NCBI RefSeq assembly: GCF_021228795.1
Contig: NZ_CP089309.1
Coordinates: forward strand, 3,965,501 to 4,029,500
Direction: 5' to 3'
Length of the DNA stretch: 64,000 bases
DNA from: Thiocapsa bogorovii
Lineage (GTDB): Bacteria; Pseudomonadota; Gammaproteobacteria; Chromatiales; Chromatiaceae
In this document: positions 45,766 to 55,254 of the stretch, in pieces
Layout: each line of letters opens with the position of its first letter
Numbering within the stretch: the stretch's first letter is position 1
Notes under the pieces: model-generated
Database searches by the model: none
Told to the model about the DNA's origin: nothing
The model's input: the letters and a program-made list of their open reading frames with translations, nothing else
Position numbers and translations under genes: made by a program

Positions 45766-45984
45766 GTGAGTTCCAAATGGTCACAGCCAGCACATCCAAA
45801 GCCCCGAAAGAGCGCCTCAGAAACGGTTCAAACGGTCCAACAAAAGTAAAACAACTCGACGAGAGAACCCCTGTACCAGGTTAGTCGTTGTCGTTGTCGT
45901 CATCGGCAACGATCAGATTCGGTGCTCAACGTATTTCTGACTTGTTACTCACGCGTAGGATGGGTTTCGCTGTGCTCTACCATG

Positions 45985-46515
45985 CTATGCGTGCGGGTTG
46001 GACTCCAGGCTGTCCCGCAGAAAGCGGAACAGCTTGCGCGGTGCATCTGGCCGGCCGCGCTCCTGGTCGCGTTGCGCGGCGCGGATCAGGGTGCGCAGCT
46101 GCTGGCGGTCGACATTCGGGCATGCGTCGATGAACTCGCTCAGCGCGCCCTCGTCGTCGGCGATGAGTCGCTCGCGCCATCGCTCCAACGCATGCAGATG
46201 CGCGGCGGCCTGGCGCTCGCGGTCCTCGGCCTGGTCGACCAGGGCGTGGACGGCGGCCATGTCCTCGCGTTCCAGCAGGTTGGCGATACGTTTCCAGTGG
46301 CGACCGCGGGCGCGGATATCCTTGATCCGAGGCGTTTCGTCCAAGGCCGCCCAGGTCGCGGCACTGAGGTTCAGACGTTCCAGCTCGGCCCGAGGCATCC
46401 CGGCCATCCGCTCGGCCAAGGCCTGCAGGGCCAGCTTCTCGCGCTTGAGCTGGCTCTTACTCGGGCCGCGCTCTTCGTCCTCATACCCGTCTTCGTCGTC
46501 GATCGTAGCGTTCAT
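45985..46515 (-). CDS. darP: Ribosome biogenesis factor DarP (YjgA)
   Basis: 176 residues from the ATG at 46515; the upstream open frame is ignored because MNATIDDEDGYEDEERGPSK is the typical acidic start. The conserved core is SKSQLKREKLALQALAERMA, ARGRHWKRIANLLE and KLFRFLRDSLE. DarP acts in 50S subunit assembly. It appears monocistronic. Confidence 0.93.
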   Translation of the reverse strand: MNATIDDEDGYEDEERGPSKSQLKREKLALQALAERMAGMPRAELERLNLSAATWAALDETPRIKDIRARGRHWKRIANLLEREDMAAVHALVDQAEDRERQAAAHLHALERWRERLIADDEGALSEFIDACPNVDRQQLRTLIRAAQRDQERGRPDAPRKLFRFLRDSLESNPHA

Positions 46516-46537
46516 CGCGAAATCCAAAAATAAGCCG

Positions 46538-46605
46538 CGTAGGGTGCGGTGAGCCTGCGAACCGCACCGGCACGCCGCGATGCGGTTCGCGCCTCGCCGC
46601 AGAGG
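46538..46605. repeat. REP-like repeat (GTAGGGTGCGGT type)
   Basis: CGTAGGGTGCGGTGAGC and the following AACCGCACC, TGCGGTTCGC and GCGCCTCGCCGC segments form overlapping inverted repeats. It is a common proteobacterial intergenic repeat, unrelated to the 85-bp family, between darP and recJ. Confidence 0.65.
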
Positions 46606-46689
46606 AGCGTCGGGCCCCGACCGGGCGGCCGGCGTGATCACGTCAAACAAAACCTGTGCGCTGTTTGCGCCTTTGCGATTCAAGATCCG

Positions 46690-48417
46690 TCATGCGGCCG
46701 GCTCCAGATGCTCGAGGATCAATTGTGCCGAGCGGTTGCCTCGGTAGTCGTTGACGTCCAGTCGGTAGGCGAGCCGCACGGCGCCGCCGGCCTCCGAGAT
46801 CTGCTCGCCCAGGTTGAAGCCGATGGCCTCGATCGGTCCTCCCTCGGCGGCAGCTCCGGCAAGACGAAGCTTGAGATGGCGCTCTCCCACCAGACGTGCG
46901 CTTAAGACATCGAAGGTCCCGTCGAAACGGGGCTCCGGGAAGCCCTTTCCCCAGGGGCCGGCCACGCGCAGGGTCTCTGCGGTCTCCAAGGTCATGAGCC
47001 GCTGCGGCAGCGCACCGTCGGATGCGATCTCCGGCTGCGGCGGCCGGTCGCCTGCCACTGTGCGTACGGCCTCCGCAAACGCCTCTCGGAACCGGGGCAA
47101 GGCCTCCGGGCGAATACTGAGGCCGGCCGCCATCGCATGCCCGCCGAAGCGCTCGATCAAGCCCGGATCTTGCCGATCCACCCATGCGATCAGGTCTCGG
47201 ACATGGACCCCGTCGACCGATCGCGCCGAGCCTCGCAGAAATCCGTCACCGCCGTTCGCAAAGGCGATCACGGGACGATGATACCGCTCGCGGATCCTCG
47301 CCGCGACGATCCCCGAGACGCCCTGGTGCCAGTCCTCGCCGAAGAGACAGAGTCCGGGCGGCAGTGCGTCGCCGTCCAGACAAAGCCGCGCGAGCGAGGA
47401 CTCGGCCGCGTCCCTCATCTCGCCCTCGATCTCGCGGCGGCGTCGGTTCAGGGCGTCGAGACGCGCTGCAAGGTCCGCGGCGACCTGCGGGTCGTCGCTC
47501 AGCAGACATTCGACACCCACCGACATGTCCTCGATCCGACCGGCCGCGTTGAGTCGAGGCGCGGCGCAGAAGGCCAGATCGGTCGCCGTCGCCCGGCTCG
47601 GGTCCCGCCCGCCGATCGTCAGGAGTGCGCGGACGCCCGGGCTGCAGCGCCCGGCGCGGATGCGTCTGAGTCCCTGCTCGACCAGGATCCGATTGTTGCG
47701 GTCCAGGGTTACCACGTCGGCAACCGTGCCCAGGGCGACCAGGTCCAGCAAATCCGCCAGTTTGGGCTCGGGTCGACTTGCACCGAACCAGCCCTGCTCG
47801 CGCAGACGGGAACGTGCGGCGACCAGGAGATAGAAGACGACACCGACTCCGGCCAGGTGCTTGCTCGGGAAATTGCAACCCGGCTGATTGGGATTAAGGA
47901 TCGCGGCGGCGTCCGGGAGCCGCTCGCCGGGCAGATGATGGTCCGTCACCAGGACCGGGATGCCCAGCTCCGCCGCGTGCGCCACCCCGGCGAGACTGGC
48001 GATGCCGTTGTCGACCGTGATCAGGAGATCCGGCCGGCGTGGTGCGGCGGCGTCCACCACTGCCGGACTCAGGCCGTAGCCGAACGCGAACCGGCTGGGG
48101 ATCAGGTAAGAGACCTGAGCCGCACCCAGGCTGCGCAGACCCCGGACCGCCAAGGCGCCGCCGGTCGCACCGTCGGCGTCATAGTCCGAGACGATCAGAA
48201 GATGGCCGCCGCCGCGGATGTAGTGCACCAACAGATCGACCGCTTGATCGATCCCGCGCAGTGCGCTTGCAGGGTGGAGTGCCGAGAGTCCGGGTGCAGC
48301 CTCCTCGGCGTCATGCAGACCGCGATTCGCATAGAGTCTGGAGAGCAACTCGGCCGGTGTGCGCGCCGCGGCGAGCGCTGCAGCGCTCGGCGCACGTCGA
48401 ATCCCGGGGCGCGACAT
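46690..48417 (-). CDS. recJ: Single-stranded-DNA exonuclease RecJ
   Basis: 575 residues. The DHH phosphoesterase motifs are LIVSDYDADGATGGALAVRG, LITVDNGIAS and VLVTDHHLPGERLPDAAAIL. The DHHA1 domain (RSVDGVHVRDLIAWVD, RFGGHAMAAGLSI) and a C-terminal OB fold follow. It degrades 5' single-stranded DNA in recombination and mismatch repair. Its ATG overlaps the stop of the M48 gene (TGATG), so the three genes from lemA are one transcription unit. Confidence 0.96.
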   Translation of the reverse strand: MSRPGIRRAPSAAALAAARTPAELLSRLYANRGLHDAEEAAPGLSALHPASALRGIDQAVDLLVHYIRGGGHLLIVSDYDADGATGGALAVRGLRSLGAAQVSYLIPSRFAFGYGLSPAVVDAAAPRRPDLLITVDNGIASLAGVAHAAELGIPVLVTDHHLPGERLPDAAAILNPNQPGCNFPSKHLAGVGVVFYLLVAARSRLREQGWFGASRPEPKLADLLDLVALGTVADVVTLDRNNRILVEQGLRRIRAGRCSPGVRALLTIGGRDPSRATATDLAFCAAPRLNAAGRIEDMSVGVECLLSDDPQVAADLAARLDALNRRRREIEGEMRDAAESSLARLCLDGDALPPGLCLFGEDWHQGVSGIVAARIRERYHRPVIAFANGGDGFLRGSARSVDGVHVRDLIAWVDRQDPGLIERFGGHAMAAGLSIRPEALPRFREAFAEAVRTVAGDRPPQPEIASDGALPQRLMTLETAETLRVAGPWGKGFPEPRFDGTFDVLSARLVGERHLKLRLAGAAAEGGPIEAIGFNLGEQISEAGGAVRLAYRLDVNDYRGNRSAQLILEHLEPAA

Positions 48418-50333
48418 CAGTCCAATACCGGCAGAGGGACATGCAGCGCCGAGACGACGGCGCGCAGTAGCTCGATCTCTGTCCGGTTGATCCCGGCGTG
48501 CTTCAGCGTCGCGATCAGCGCCCGGAGCAGGCGCTCTTTGTCGTCCATGCGTAGCCGATCGAGTCTGGCGAGCGCGCGGTCGAGGCGATCCGGCCAGTGC
48601 TCTGCTGCGATTGCTGCCAATTCGCGCGGACGCATCCCGAGCGACGCCAGACCGGCGGCGAAGGCGGTCCGCGCGGCGCGCTGATCCGGGTTGCCGTGCA
48701 CCGCTAGGATGATCAGCAGGTCACGGGTCTCGTCTTCGCAATCGGACAGTCGGGTGGTTCCGGAGCTGTGCGCATCGGTCGGGGCGATGGTGTCCTGAAT
48801 CTGCCGGGCGAGGAGGCGTGCGAGGACATACTCGAAGACATCAATTCGCCCGTCTGCATGGATCAGCCGATCGAGCAGCGCCATCAAGCGGGTCAGCTCG
48901 GTCTGAGGACGACGGCGCAGGGTCGGGAAGGCGATCTCGAGCAGCGGGATACGCAGATCCGCGGCGAGGCTCGGTACCGCGGAGAGGAGGGTGCTCACCT
49001 GACGCTCGCCCTCGCTGCCGAGCGTCTCGGCGACCATCAAGAGCTGGTGCTCGCGTACATCGGGGTCCTGGTCGATCAGCAGATAGCAGACCACCGTCAT
49101 GACCCACTCGGTGGAGCGGGCGGCGCGCGCGAGCGGTTCCGGGATCGCCCGGGTCAGACGAGCTGCCACCTGGATCCGCGCCGTATCCGGCCGGCCGATC
49201 GCGCCGACGATGTGGTCCGCATCGAGGCTCGACGCGCTCGGCCGAGCTTCGACGGCCGGGCGGGCTTCGGCCATCGAGGCGACGACGCCGGCCCCGCTCG
49301 GCGCGGCCTTGGACGACATCACACGCATCATCTCGAGCTCTGTGGGGTCGAAGCCGGGCTCGATCGCACGAATGCGATCGGCAATCGGCGGATGTGTGGC
49401 CAAGAGCCGCCGCGTCAGCCCCGCAGCAAAGAGCATGTGCCCGATCTCCTCGCTGTCGGATGCGAGCGCCGAACCGGCCGGCGCCGCGCCGATCTTTTTC
49501 AGGGCGCCCGCGATCCCCTCGGGCTCGCGGGTGAATTGAACGGCCGATGCGTCGGCCAGAAACTCACGTTGCCGCGACACCGCAGCTCGGATCAGGCGGC
49601 CGAAGAACAGCCCGATGTAGCCGGTTGCGACCAGGGCGAGGCCGATCATGGCGATCGCGGCGGTGTTCTTGCTGGCTCGGCCATGCCGAACGGAGAGCAT
49701 GAGTCTGCCGATGATGGCGAGCACGAGGATCCCGAACAGGATCCCGATCAGCCGGATGTTGAGCCGCATGTCGCCGTTGAGGATATGCGAGAATTCGTGT
49801 GCGACAACGCCCTGCAACTCGGATCGGTTCAGTGTCCGCAGCGCACCCCGGGTGACCGCGATCGCCGCATCTGCAGGCGAATAACCCGCAGCGAAGGCAT
49901 TGATCCCCTCCTCCTGCTCGAGCACGTAGATCTGAGGCACCGGCACGCCCGCGGCGATCGACATCTCCTCGACCACGTTGCGCAAGCGCTGCAGCTGCGG
50001 ATCCGTCGTGTCAGCATTGACCATGACCCCGCCAACCCCGCGCGCGACCGCCCCGCCGCCGTTGCGCAACGTGAGGATGCGGAACAGGCTGGCGAGCCCG
50101 ATCGCACCCGCAGTCAGAACAGACACCCAGATGAGCAGCGGGAGGCTCTCGCGGACCGCCACCGGCGAGAGCGACGGGGAGAGGAGGAGTCCCTCCGGAT
50201 CCGAGCCGAGCCCCAGGAAGGCGAGTGCGACCAGGTCGACCACCGCCACGATGCTGATCACGGCGAGGGCGAACAGGACGACGAGGAGATGCGTGCGCCG
50301 ACGGGCCCGGTCCTGATGCGCGAAGAAGTCCAA
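48417..50333 (-). CDS. M48 family membrane metalloprotease with long C-terminal extension
   Basis: 638 residues. Two N-terminal helices (LLVVLFALAVISIVAVVDLV and a second near 70-90) precede the zinc motif VVAHEFSHILNGD and the third ligand region REFLADASAVQF. The C-terminal 300 residues are a helical region of unknown function, normal for LemA-linked M48 proteins. The start is a TTG at 50333, and upstream hairpin element D ends one base away, leaving no ribosome-binding site. The N-terminus DFFAHQDRARRRT matches homologues, so the original start was probably altered by the element. Confidence 0.92.
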   Translation of the reverse strand: MDFFAHQDRARRRTHLLVVLFALAVISIVAVVDLVALAFLGLGSDPEGLLLSPSLSPVAVRESLPLLIWVSVLTAGAIGLASLFRILTLRNGGGAVARGVGGVMVNADTTDPQLQRLRNVVEEMSIAAGVPVPQIYVLEQEEGINAFAAGYSPADAAIAVTRGALRTLNRSELQGVVAHEFSHILNGDMRLNIRLIGILFGILVLAIIGRLMLSVRHGRASKNTAAIAMIGLALVATGYIGLFFGRLIRAAVSRQREFLADASAVQFTREPEGIAGALKKIGAAPAGSALASDSEEIGHMLFAAGLTRRLLATHPPIADRIRAIEPGFDPTELEMMRVMSSKAAPSGAGVVASMAEARPAVEARPSASSLDADHIVGAIGRPDTARIQVAARLTRAIPEPLARAARSTEWVMTVVCYLLIDQDPDVREHQLLMVAETLGSEGERQVSTLLSAVPSLAADLRIPLLEIAFPTLRRRPQTELTRLMALLDRLIHADGRIDVFEYVLARLLARQIQDTIAPTDAHSSGTTRLSDCEDETRDLLIILAVHGNPDQRAARTAFAAGLASLGMRPRELAAIAAEHWPDRLDRALARLDRLRMDDKERLLRALIATLKHAGINRTEIELLRAVVSALHVPLPVLD

Positions 50334-50334
50334 T

Positions 50335-50421
50335 TAAACTGCGTCCTGAGTGTTCATGTGGGGCTTTCGCGTGGGTGTGGTCTTCGGGGTCATCTGCCGG
50401 CGTCGGCGCGGACGCAGTTTA
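50335..50421. repeat. 87-bp hairpin element D
   Basis: Ends are TAAACTGCGTCC and GGACGCAGTTTA, a perfect 12-bp match. It is separated by a single base from the TTG start of the M48 gene and is paired with element E across a 26-bp A+T-rich linker. Confidence 0.93.
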
Positions 50422-50447
50422 AGTTATTAAAAAATATAAAAATATCC

Positions 50448-50530
50448 TGAACCGCGCACGGCCGTGTTCTTGGATCACGGAGAGGTCGTTCCCGAATGCA
50501 GTCCTTCCATAGACCTACAAGCGCGGTTCA
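50448..50530. repeat. 83-bp hairpin element E
   Basis: Ends are TGAACCGCGC and GCGCGGTTCA. The right end supplies the TGA stop of lemA on the minus strand. The linker 50422-50447 is almost entirely A and T. Confidence 0.93.
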
Positions 50531-51109
50531 GAAGGTGACTGGGACGGCTTCGCGCTTCTCCGGCGCGTCGATCTCCAGCAACTGTGCGGCATTGAAACCG
50601 AACTGGCCCGCGATCAGGTTGTTCGGGAAGACCTCGCGTAGATTGTTGTAGCTCATCACGGCATCGTTGAAGGCCTGGCGTGCGAAGGCGACCCGGTTCT
50701 CGGTGCTGACCAGCTCTTCGGAGAGCTGCATCATGTTTTGGTTGGCCTTGAGGTCCGGGTAGGCCTCGGCGAGTGCAAACAATTTTCCCAAGGCGCCGGC
50801 GACGCCCATCTCCGCTTGGGCCAGCATCGCCACCGCGGCGCCGTCACCCGGATCGGCCGCGACCTGTTTGAGGCTGCCGACCGCTTGGTTGCGGGCCTGG
50901 ATGACGGCCTCGAGCGTCTCGCGTTCGTGGGTCATGTAGCGCTCTGCGACCTTGACCAGATTCGGGATCAGGTCGTAGCGGCGCGTGAGCTGGACGTCGA
51001 TCTGAGCAAAGGCGTTCTTGTAGCGATTGCGTCCCGAGATCAGCCGGTTGTAGATGACGATGGCGAAAATTGCCACCAGCAGGATCAAGCCGAGCAGTGT
51101 CCATCCCAT
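50528..51109 (-). CDS. lemA: LemA family protein
   Basis: 193 residues from the ATG at 51109, which has GGAGG seven bases upstream. An N-terminal membrane helix (LLGLILLVAIFAIVIYNRLI) precedes the LemA helical domain (YKNAFAQIDVQLTRRYDLIP, NLVKVAERYMTHERETLEAV, ENRVAFARQAFNDAVMSYNN). It usually works with M48 proteases in envelope stress. Two hairpin elements lie between it and that protease gene. Confidence 0.95.
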   Translation of the reverse strand: MGWTLLGLILLVAIFAIVIYNRLISGRNRYKNAFAQIDVQLTRRYDLIPNLVKVAERYMTHERETLEAVIQARNQAVGSLKQVAADPGDGAAVAMLAQAEMGVAGALGKLFALAEAYPDLKANQNMMQLSEELVSTENRVAFARQAFNDAVMSYNNLREVFPNNLIAGQFGFNAAQLLEIDAPEKREAVPVTF

Positions 51110-51356
51110 CGGTGTACCTCCTTCAATGATGCCTGTCCCGGGAACGCCGTCGTCGCCGGGTCCGTTCTCCGACCGAGGCCGGCACACGGCCTTCGGCAAT
51201 GCGGCGGAAGGCTAACACACTCCCGCGGGGCAAGCAGGGGTCGCGCCCGCTCGCGTGCTGCGGCGGGTTGCCGATGCGGGTCGAGGGAGTACCATTGCGT
51301 CCGTGTGGCATCGCGAGTGCCGCGGTGCGCCCCCTTGAATCAGGAGTTCCCTTCTT

Positions 51357-51983
51357 GTGCTTGAGTTGATGTATGCCGGGGGTTGGCTCATGGTGCCGAT
51401 CGTCGCTTGCTCGATCATCGCGACAGCCGTCGTGATCGAGCGTGGCTGGACGCTGCGCCGCTCGCGGATCATGCCGGCGAATCTGGTTGCCCGGATCTGG
51501 GAATGGCACCGTCGGGGGCAGTTGAACGATGCTCGGATCGAGGAGATCCGCACCGGTTCGCCGCTCGGGCGTCTACTTGCGGCGGGACTCATCAATCGCG
51601 CCCACTCGCGCGAGATCATGAAGGAATCGATCGAGGACACGGGTCGGCAAGTGGTGGCCGAGTTGGAGCGCTTTTTGAACAGTTTGGGGACGATCGCATC
51701 GGTTGCCCCGCTGCTGGGTCTGCTGGGAACGGTGCTCGGAATGATCGACGTCTTCGGCGTCATCATGGACGCCGGTGTCGGCAATGCCGCCATGCTCGCC
51801 GGGGGGATCTCCAAGGCACTCATCACGACCGCGGCCGGTCTTTCGGTCGCGATCCCGGCGCTGATGTTTCACCGATTCTTCGAGAACAAGGTCGCACGGC
51901 TCGCGCTCGACATGGAGGAGCAGTCGCTGCGGCTCGTAGAGGTGATGAAGGGCGAGCGAGAATCCGGCGAGGTCTCCGCGTGA
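51357..51983 (+). CDS. exbB: ExbB/TolQ-type proton channel
   Basis: 208 residues from a GTG at 51357 (AGGAG upstream). Three membrane helices are visible: GGWLMVPIVACSIIATAVVI, then GTIASVAPLLGLLGTVLGMI and KALITTAAGLSVAIPALMFH, with the MotA/TolQ/ExbB signature in the last two. It forms the channel that powers an energy transducer with ExbD. The gene overlaps exbD and heads the lipid A/Kdo operon. Confidence 0.94.
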   Translation: MLELMYAGGWLMVPIVACSIIATAVVIERGWTLRRSRIMPANLVARIWEWHRRGQLNDARIEEIRTGSPLGRLLAAGLINRAHSREIMKESIEDTGRQVVAELERFLNSLGTIASVAPLLGLLGTVLGMIDVFGVIMDAGVGNAAMLAGGISKALITTAAGLSVAIPALMFHRFFENKVARLALDMEEQSLRLVEVMKGERESGEVSA

Positions 51984-52468
51984 ATCTGCGTCCGCACCGC
52001 CGCGACCCCGCCGATATCAATCTCACTCCGTTGATCGATGTCGTCTTTCTCCTGCTGATCTTTTTTATGGTCTCCACAACCTTCAAGGACGAGGCCCGGC
52101 TGCGTGTGCAGTTGCCCGAGGCGCAAGGCGAGGAGATTCCGGCCGAAGAGCCCGAGATGATCCGGCTCGTCATTGACCGGACCGGGTCCTTCAATGTCGA
52201 CGATCGGGCCGTGCTCGATCGCAAGACCGAGACCTTGGTCGATGCCTTGAAGGAACGCCTTGGGGAGGACGAGCCTTTGCCCGTGCTGATCCAGGCCGAT
52301 GCACAAACGCCCCACCAGGCGGTGATGACCGCGCTCGACGCGGCCAGTCAGGTGGGTCTGGTGCAGATCGCCTTCGCGGCGACCCGCGCCCGTCAGGACG
52401 ATGCCGAGGCGGCTCGACCCGCGTCCGGGCAGTCCACGCCGCCATCTGCAGGGGAGGTCGCTGAGTGA
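51980..52468 (+). CDS. exbD: ExbD/TolR family protein
   Basis: 162 residues from a GTG overlapping the exbB stop. A single membrane helix (PLIDVVFLLLIFFMVSTTF) carries the essential Asp in NLTPLIDVVF. The periplasmic domain is normal apart from a proline/alanine-rich tail. It couples proton flow to TonB-like or envelope work. Confidence 0.94.
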   Translation: MNLRPHRRDPADINLTPLIDVVFLLLIFFMVSTTFKDEARLRVQLPEAQGEEIPAEEPEMIRLVIDRTGSFNVDDRAVLDRKTETLVDALKERLGEDEPLPVLIQADAQTPHQAVMTALDAASQVGLVQIAFAATRARQDDAEAARPASGQSTPPSAGEVAE

Positions 52469-54246
52469 CCGACGACGCGTCCCGCTCCGAGGTCGAAGCC
52501 GGTCCCATCTATCGCCGGCTGTTGGGCTACGTCAAACCCTACTGGCGCATGTTCAGCGTCTCGATCGTGGCCATGATCGCCTTCGCGGCGACCGAGCCCC
52601 TCTTCGCGGCCATGATGCAGCCGCTGATCGACGGCAGCTTCGTGGATCGCAACGAGGAGATCGTGCGCCTCATGCCGTTCGTGCTGGTGGTGCTCTTCGT
52701 CTTCCGCGGGATCGCCGGCTTCGTCAACAACTATTGTCTGAGCTGGGTCGGGCGACGCGTGGTGGCCGATCTGCGTCAACGGATGTTCGAGCATCTGCTG
52801 CGCGCACCGACGCGCTATTACGACAACCAGGGTTCCGGCCACATCCTCGCCAAGTTGACCTACAACGTCGAAAACGTCGCCACCGCGGCCACTTCAGCCA
52901 TCACGACCCTGGTCCGCGACGGCTTCACCGTCATCGGCCTGATGGCCTACATGCTCTACCTGAACGCGGCGCTCTCGGCGATCTTTCTGGTGATTGGCCC
53001 GCTCATGGCCGGCGCGGTCAAGTATGCGACCAAGCGTTTTCGCCGCCACAGCCGGCGTATCCAGGACCGGGTCGGTGCGCTGACCCAGGTGGCGCAGGAG
53101 GCGATCGAGGCCCACCGGGTGGTCAAGGCGTTCGGCGGGCAGCGACTCGAGGCACGGCGTTTCAGCGCCATCAACGAGAAGACGCGCTCGCTTCAGATGA
53201 AGATGATTGCGACCGAGGCGGCGAGCGTGCCGCTGGTTCAGTTGATCTCGGCGGTCGCGATCGCCGTGATCGTCTATCTCTCGACCATGCAGGGGCTGAA
53301 GGAAGACATCTCGGTCGGCACCTTCATGTCCTTCGTGGTCGCGATGGGACTGCTCCTGCCGCCGGTGAAGCGTCTGACCTCGGTTAATGCCCATCTGCAG
53401 CGCGGGATCATCGCGGCCCAGAGCCTGTTCGAGCTGTTGGATGCAGAGGAGGAGCGGGATCAGGGACAGCGGGTCCTGCAACGTGCCGAAGGGCGCGTCG
53501 AGTATCGCGGGGTCACGCATGTGTATTCGCCCGAAAAGCCGCCGGCGATCCGGGATCTCGACCTCGTGATTGCACCGGGCGAGCGGGTCGCGCTGGTCGG
53601 GCGCTCGGGCAGCGGGAAGAGCACGGTGGCGAGCCTGCTTCCACGCTTCTACGATGCGACCGCAGGCGAGATCCTGATCGACGGCATCCCGATTCACGAG
53701 CTCACCCTGGCGAGTCTGCGTGCCCAGATCTCGCTGGTGAGTCAAGACGTGGTGCTCTTCAACGACAGCATCTCCAACAACATCGCCTACGGTCAGCCGT
53801 CACCGCCGACCCGCGAGACGCTCGAGCGCATCGCCGCGAATGCCCATGCGCTCGAGTTCATCCAGGCTATGCCCGAGGGCTTCGAGACGCGTATCGGCGA
53901 CCGCGGGGTCATGCTCTCGGGCGGGCAGCGCCAGCGTCTCGCGATCGCCCGTGCCATGCTCAAAGATGCCCCGATCCTGATCCTGGACGAAGCGACCTCG
54001 GCGCTCGACACCGAATCCGAGCGCCATATCCAGGCCGCCCTGCAGGAGTTGATGGCGAACCGAACGACCCTGATGATCGCCCATCGGCTCTCCACCATCG
54101 AGAACGCCGACCGTATCCTGGTGATGGACAACGGCTGCGTCGTCGAGCAGGGCACCCACGGCGAATTGTTGGCGCACGACGGCTATTACGCCCGGCTGCA
54201 CCGCCTTCAATTCCACGATGCCGGCGAGCTCCCGGTCGCGACGTAG
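52465..54246 (+). CDS. msbA: Lipid A export ABC transporter MsbA
   Basis: 593 residues from a GTG overlapping the exbD stop. Six membrane helices are followed by an ATPase domain with Walker A GRSGSGKSTVASL, signature MLSGGQRQRLAIARAML, Walker B ILILDEATSALD and H-loop MIAHRLSTIE. MsbA flips lipid A-core across the inner membrane. The adjacent lpxK and kdsB support this. Confidence 0.96.
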   Translation: MTDDASRSEVEAGPIYRRLLGYVKPYWRMFSVSIVAMIAFAATEPLFAAMMQPLIDGSFVDRNEEIVRLMPFVLVVLFVFRGIAGFVNNYCLSWVGRRVVADLRQRMFEHLLRAPTRYYDNQGSGHILAKLTYNVENVATAATSAITTLVRDGFTVIGLMAYMLYLNAALSAIFLVIGPLMAGAVKYATKRFRRHSRRIQDRVGALTQVAQEAIEAHRVVKAFGGQRLEARRFSAINEKTRSLQMKMIATEAASVPLVQLISAVAIAVIVYLSTMQGLKEDISVGTFMSFVVAMGLLLPPVKRLTSVNAHLQRGIIAAQSLFELLDAEEERDQGQRVLQRAEGRVEYRGVTHVYSPEKPPAIRDLDLVIAPGERVALVGRSGSGKSTVASLLPRFYDATAGEILIDGIPIHELTLASLRAQISLVSQDVVLFNDSISNNIAYGQPSPPTRETLERIAANAHALEFIQAMPEGFETRIGDRGVMLSGGQRQRLAIARAMLKDAPILILDEATSALDTESERHIQAALQELMANRTTLMIAHRLSTIENADRILVMDNGCVVEQGTHGELLAHDGYYARLHRLQFHDAGELPVAT

Positions 54247-55254
54247 GTGATCGACCCGAACGCGATCTGGTACGGCCGTCACCCGCTCGGCCTCATCCTT
54301 GCGCCGCTCTCCTGGCTCTACTGTTCGGTGGTCCAACTGCGTCGCCTGGCCTATCGCAAGGGCTGGCTCGCGAGCCGGCGGCTGTCGGTGCCCGTCGTGG
54401 TGGTCGGCAATCTCACCGTCGGCGGGACGGGTAAGACCCCGGCCGTTCTGAAGCTTGCAGATCTGCTGCGTGCACGCGGTTGGCGTCCGGGGATCATCAC
54501 CAGAGGCTATAAGGGGCGGGGCGGCGGAGGAGGCGCGGCAGTGCCGCGCCTTGTTCCTCCGGACGGCGAGCCTGGCGAGTTCGGAGACGAGCCGGTGCTG
54601 CTGGCCCGTCGCAGCGGCTGCCCCGTCGTCGCCGGACCGGATCGCGTCGCCGCCGGTGCGCTTGCACTCTCTCGGGGCGACGTGGACATCCTGCTTGCCG
54701 ACGACGGACTTCAACATTATCGGCTCGCCCGAGACATCGAGGTTGCGGTCGTCGACGGCGCGCGCGGTCTGGGCAACGGGCGCTGTCTGCCAGCCGGGCC
54801 GTTGCGCGAGCCGCGCGCGCGTCTGGGCAGGGTTGATCTCGTGTTGACCAATGGCTCCGGCCCGGGCGACGACAGGGACGGCGGGTACCGGATGCGTCTG
54901 GTTCCGGGCGCGGCAGTCAATCTCCGCGACCCCGCCGTCTCCAAACCGATCGCGGATTTCGTCGGGAGGTCTATCTTCGCGATCGCGGCGATCGGCAACC
55001 CCGAGCGTTTCTTCGCCACGCTGCGCGGGCTTGGCCTCGAGGTGGAGGGTCGCGCCTATCCGGATCACTATCCCTTCGCACCGCCGGATCTTCTGGATTG
55101 GCCGACCGGTCCGGTCCTCATGACCGAGAAGGACGCCGTGAAGTGCATGCGTTTTGCCGGCGAGGATCACTGGTTTCTGCCCGTGGAGGCCGAGCTGGAA
55201 AGGGCCTTCATCGAGGCATTCTTTCGTAAGCTGGAGGCACAGACCCATGTCTGA
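54247..55254 (+). CDS. lpxK: Tetraacyldisaccharide 4'-kinase LpxK
   Basis: 335 residues from a GTG immediately after the msbA stop. A membrane-proximal N-terminus (HPLGLILAPLSWLYCSVVQL) precedes the P-loop VVGNLTVGGTGKTPAVLKLA. It phosphorylates the lipid A precursor at position 4'. Later conserved blocks include DDGLQHYRLARDIEVAVVDG and TEKDAVKC. The final codons overlap kdsB. Confidence 0.96.
   Translation: MIDPNAIWYGRHPLGLILAPLSWLYCSVVQLRRLAYRKGWLASRRLSVPVVVVGNLTVGGTGKTPAVLKLADLLRARGWRPGIITRGYKGRGGGGGAAVPRLVPPDGEPGEFGDEPVLLARRSGCPVVAGPDRVAAGALALSRGDVDILLADDGLQHYRLARDIEVAVVDGARGLGNGRCLPAGPLREPRARLGRVDLVLTNGSGPGDDRDGGYRMRLVPGAAVNLRDPAVSKPIADFVGRSIFAIAAIGNPERFFATLRGLGLEVEGRAYPDHYPFAPPDLLDWPTGPVLMTEKDAVKCMRFAGEDHWFLPVEAELERAFIEAFFRKLEAQTHV

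Noticed and set aside
42109-46605. GTAGGGTGGACA and GTAGGGTGCGGT repeats as members of the hairpin family
   Set aside because: Their ends, length and internal pairing differ. They match widespread REP-like sequences.
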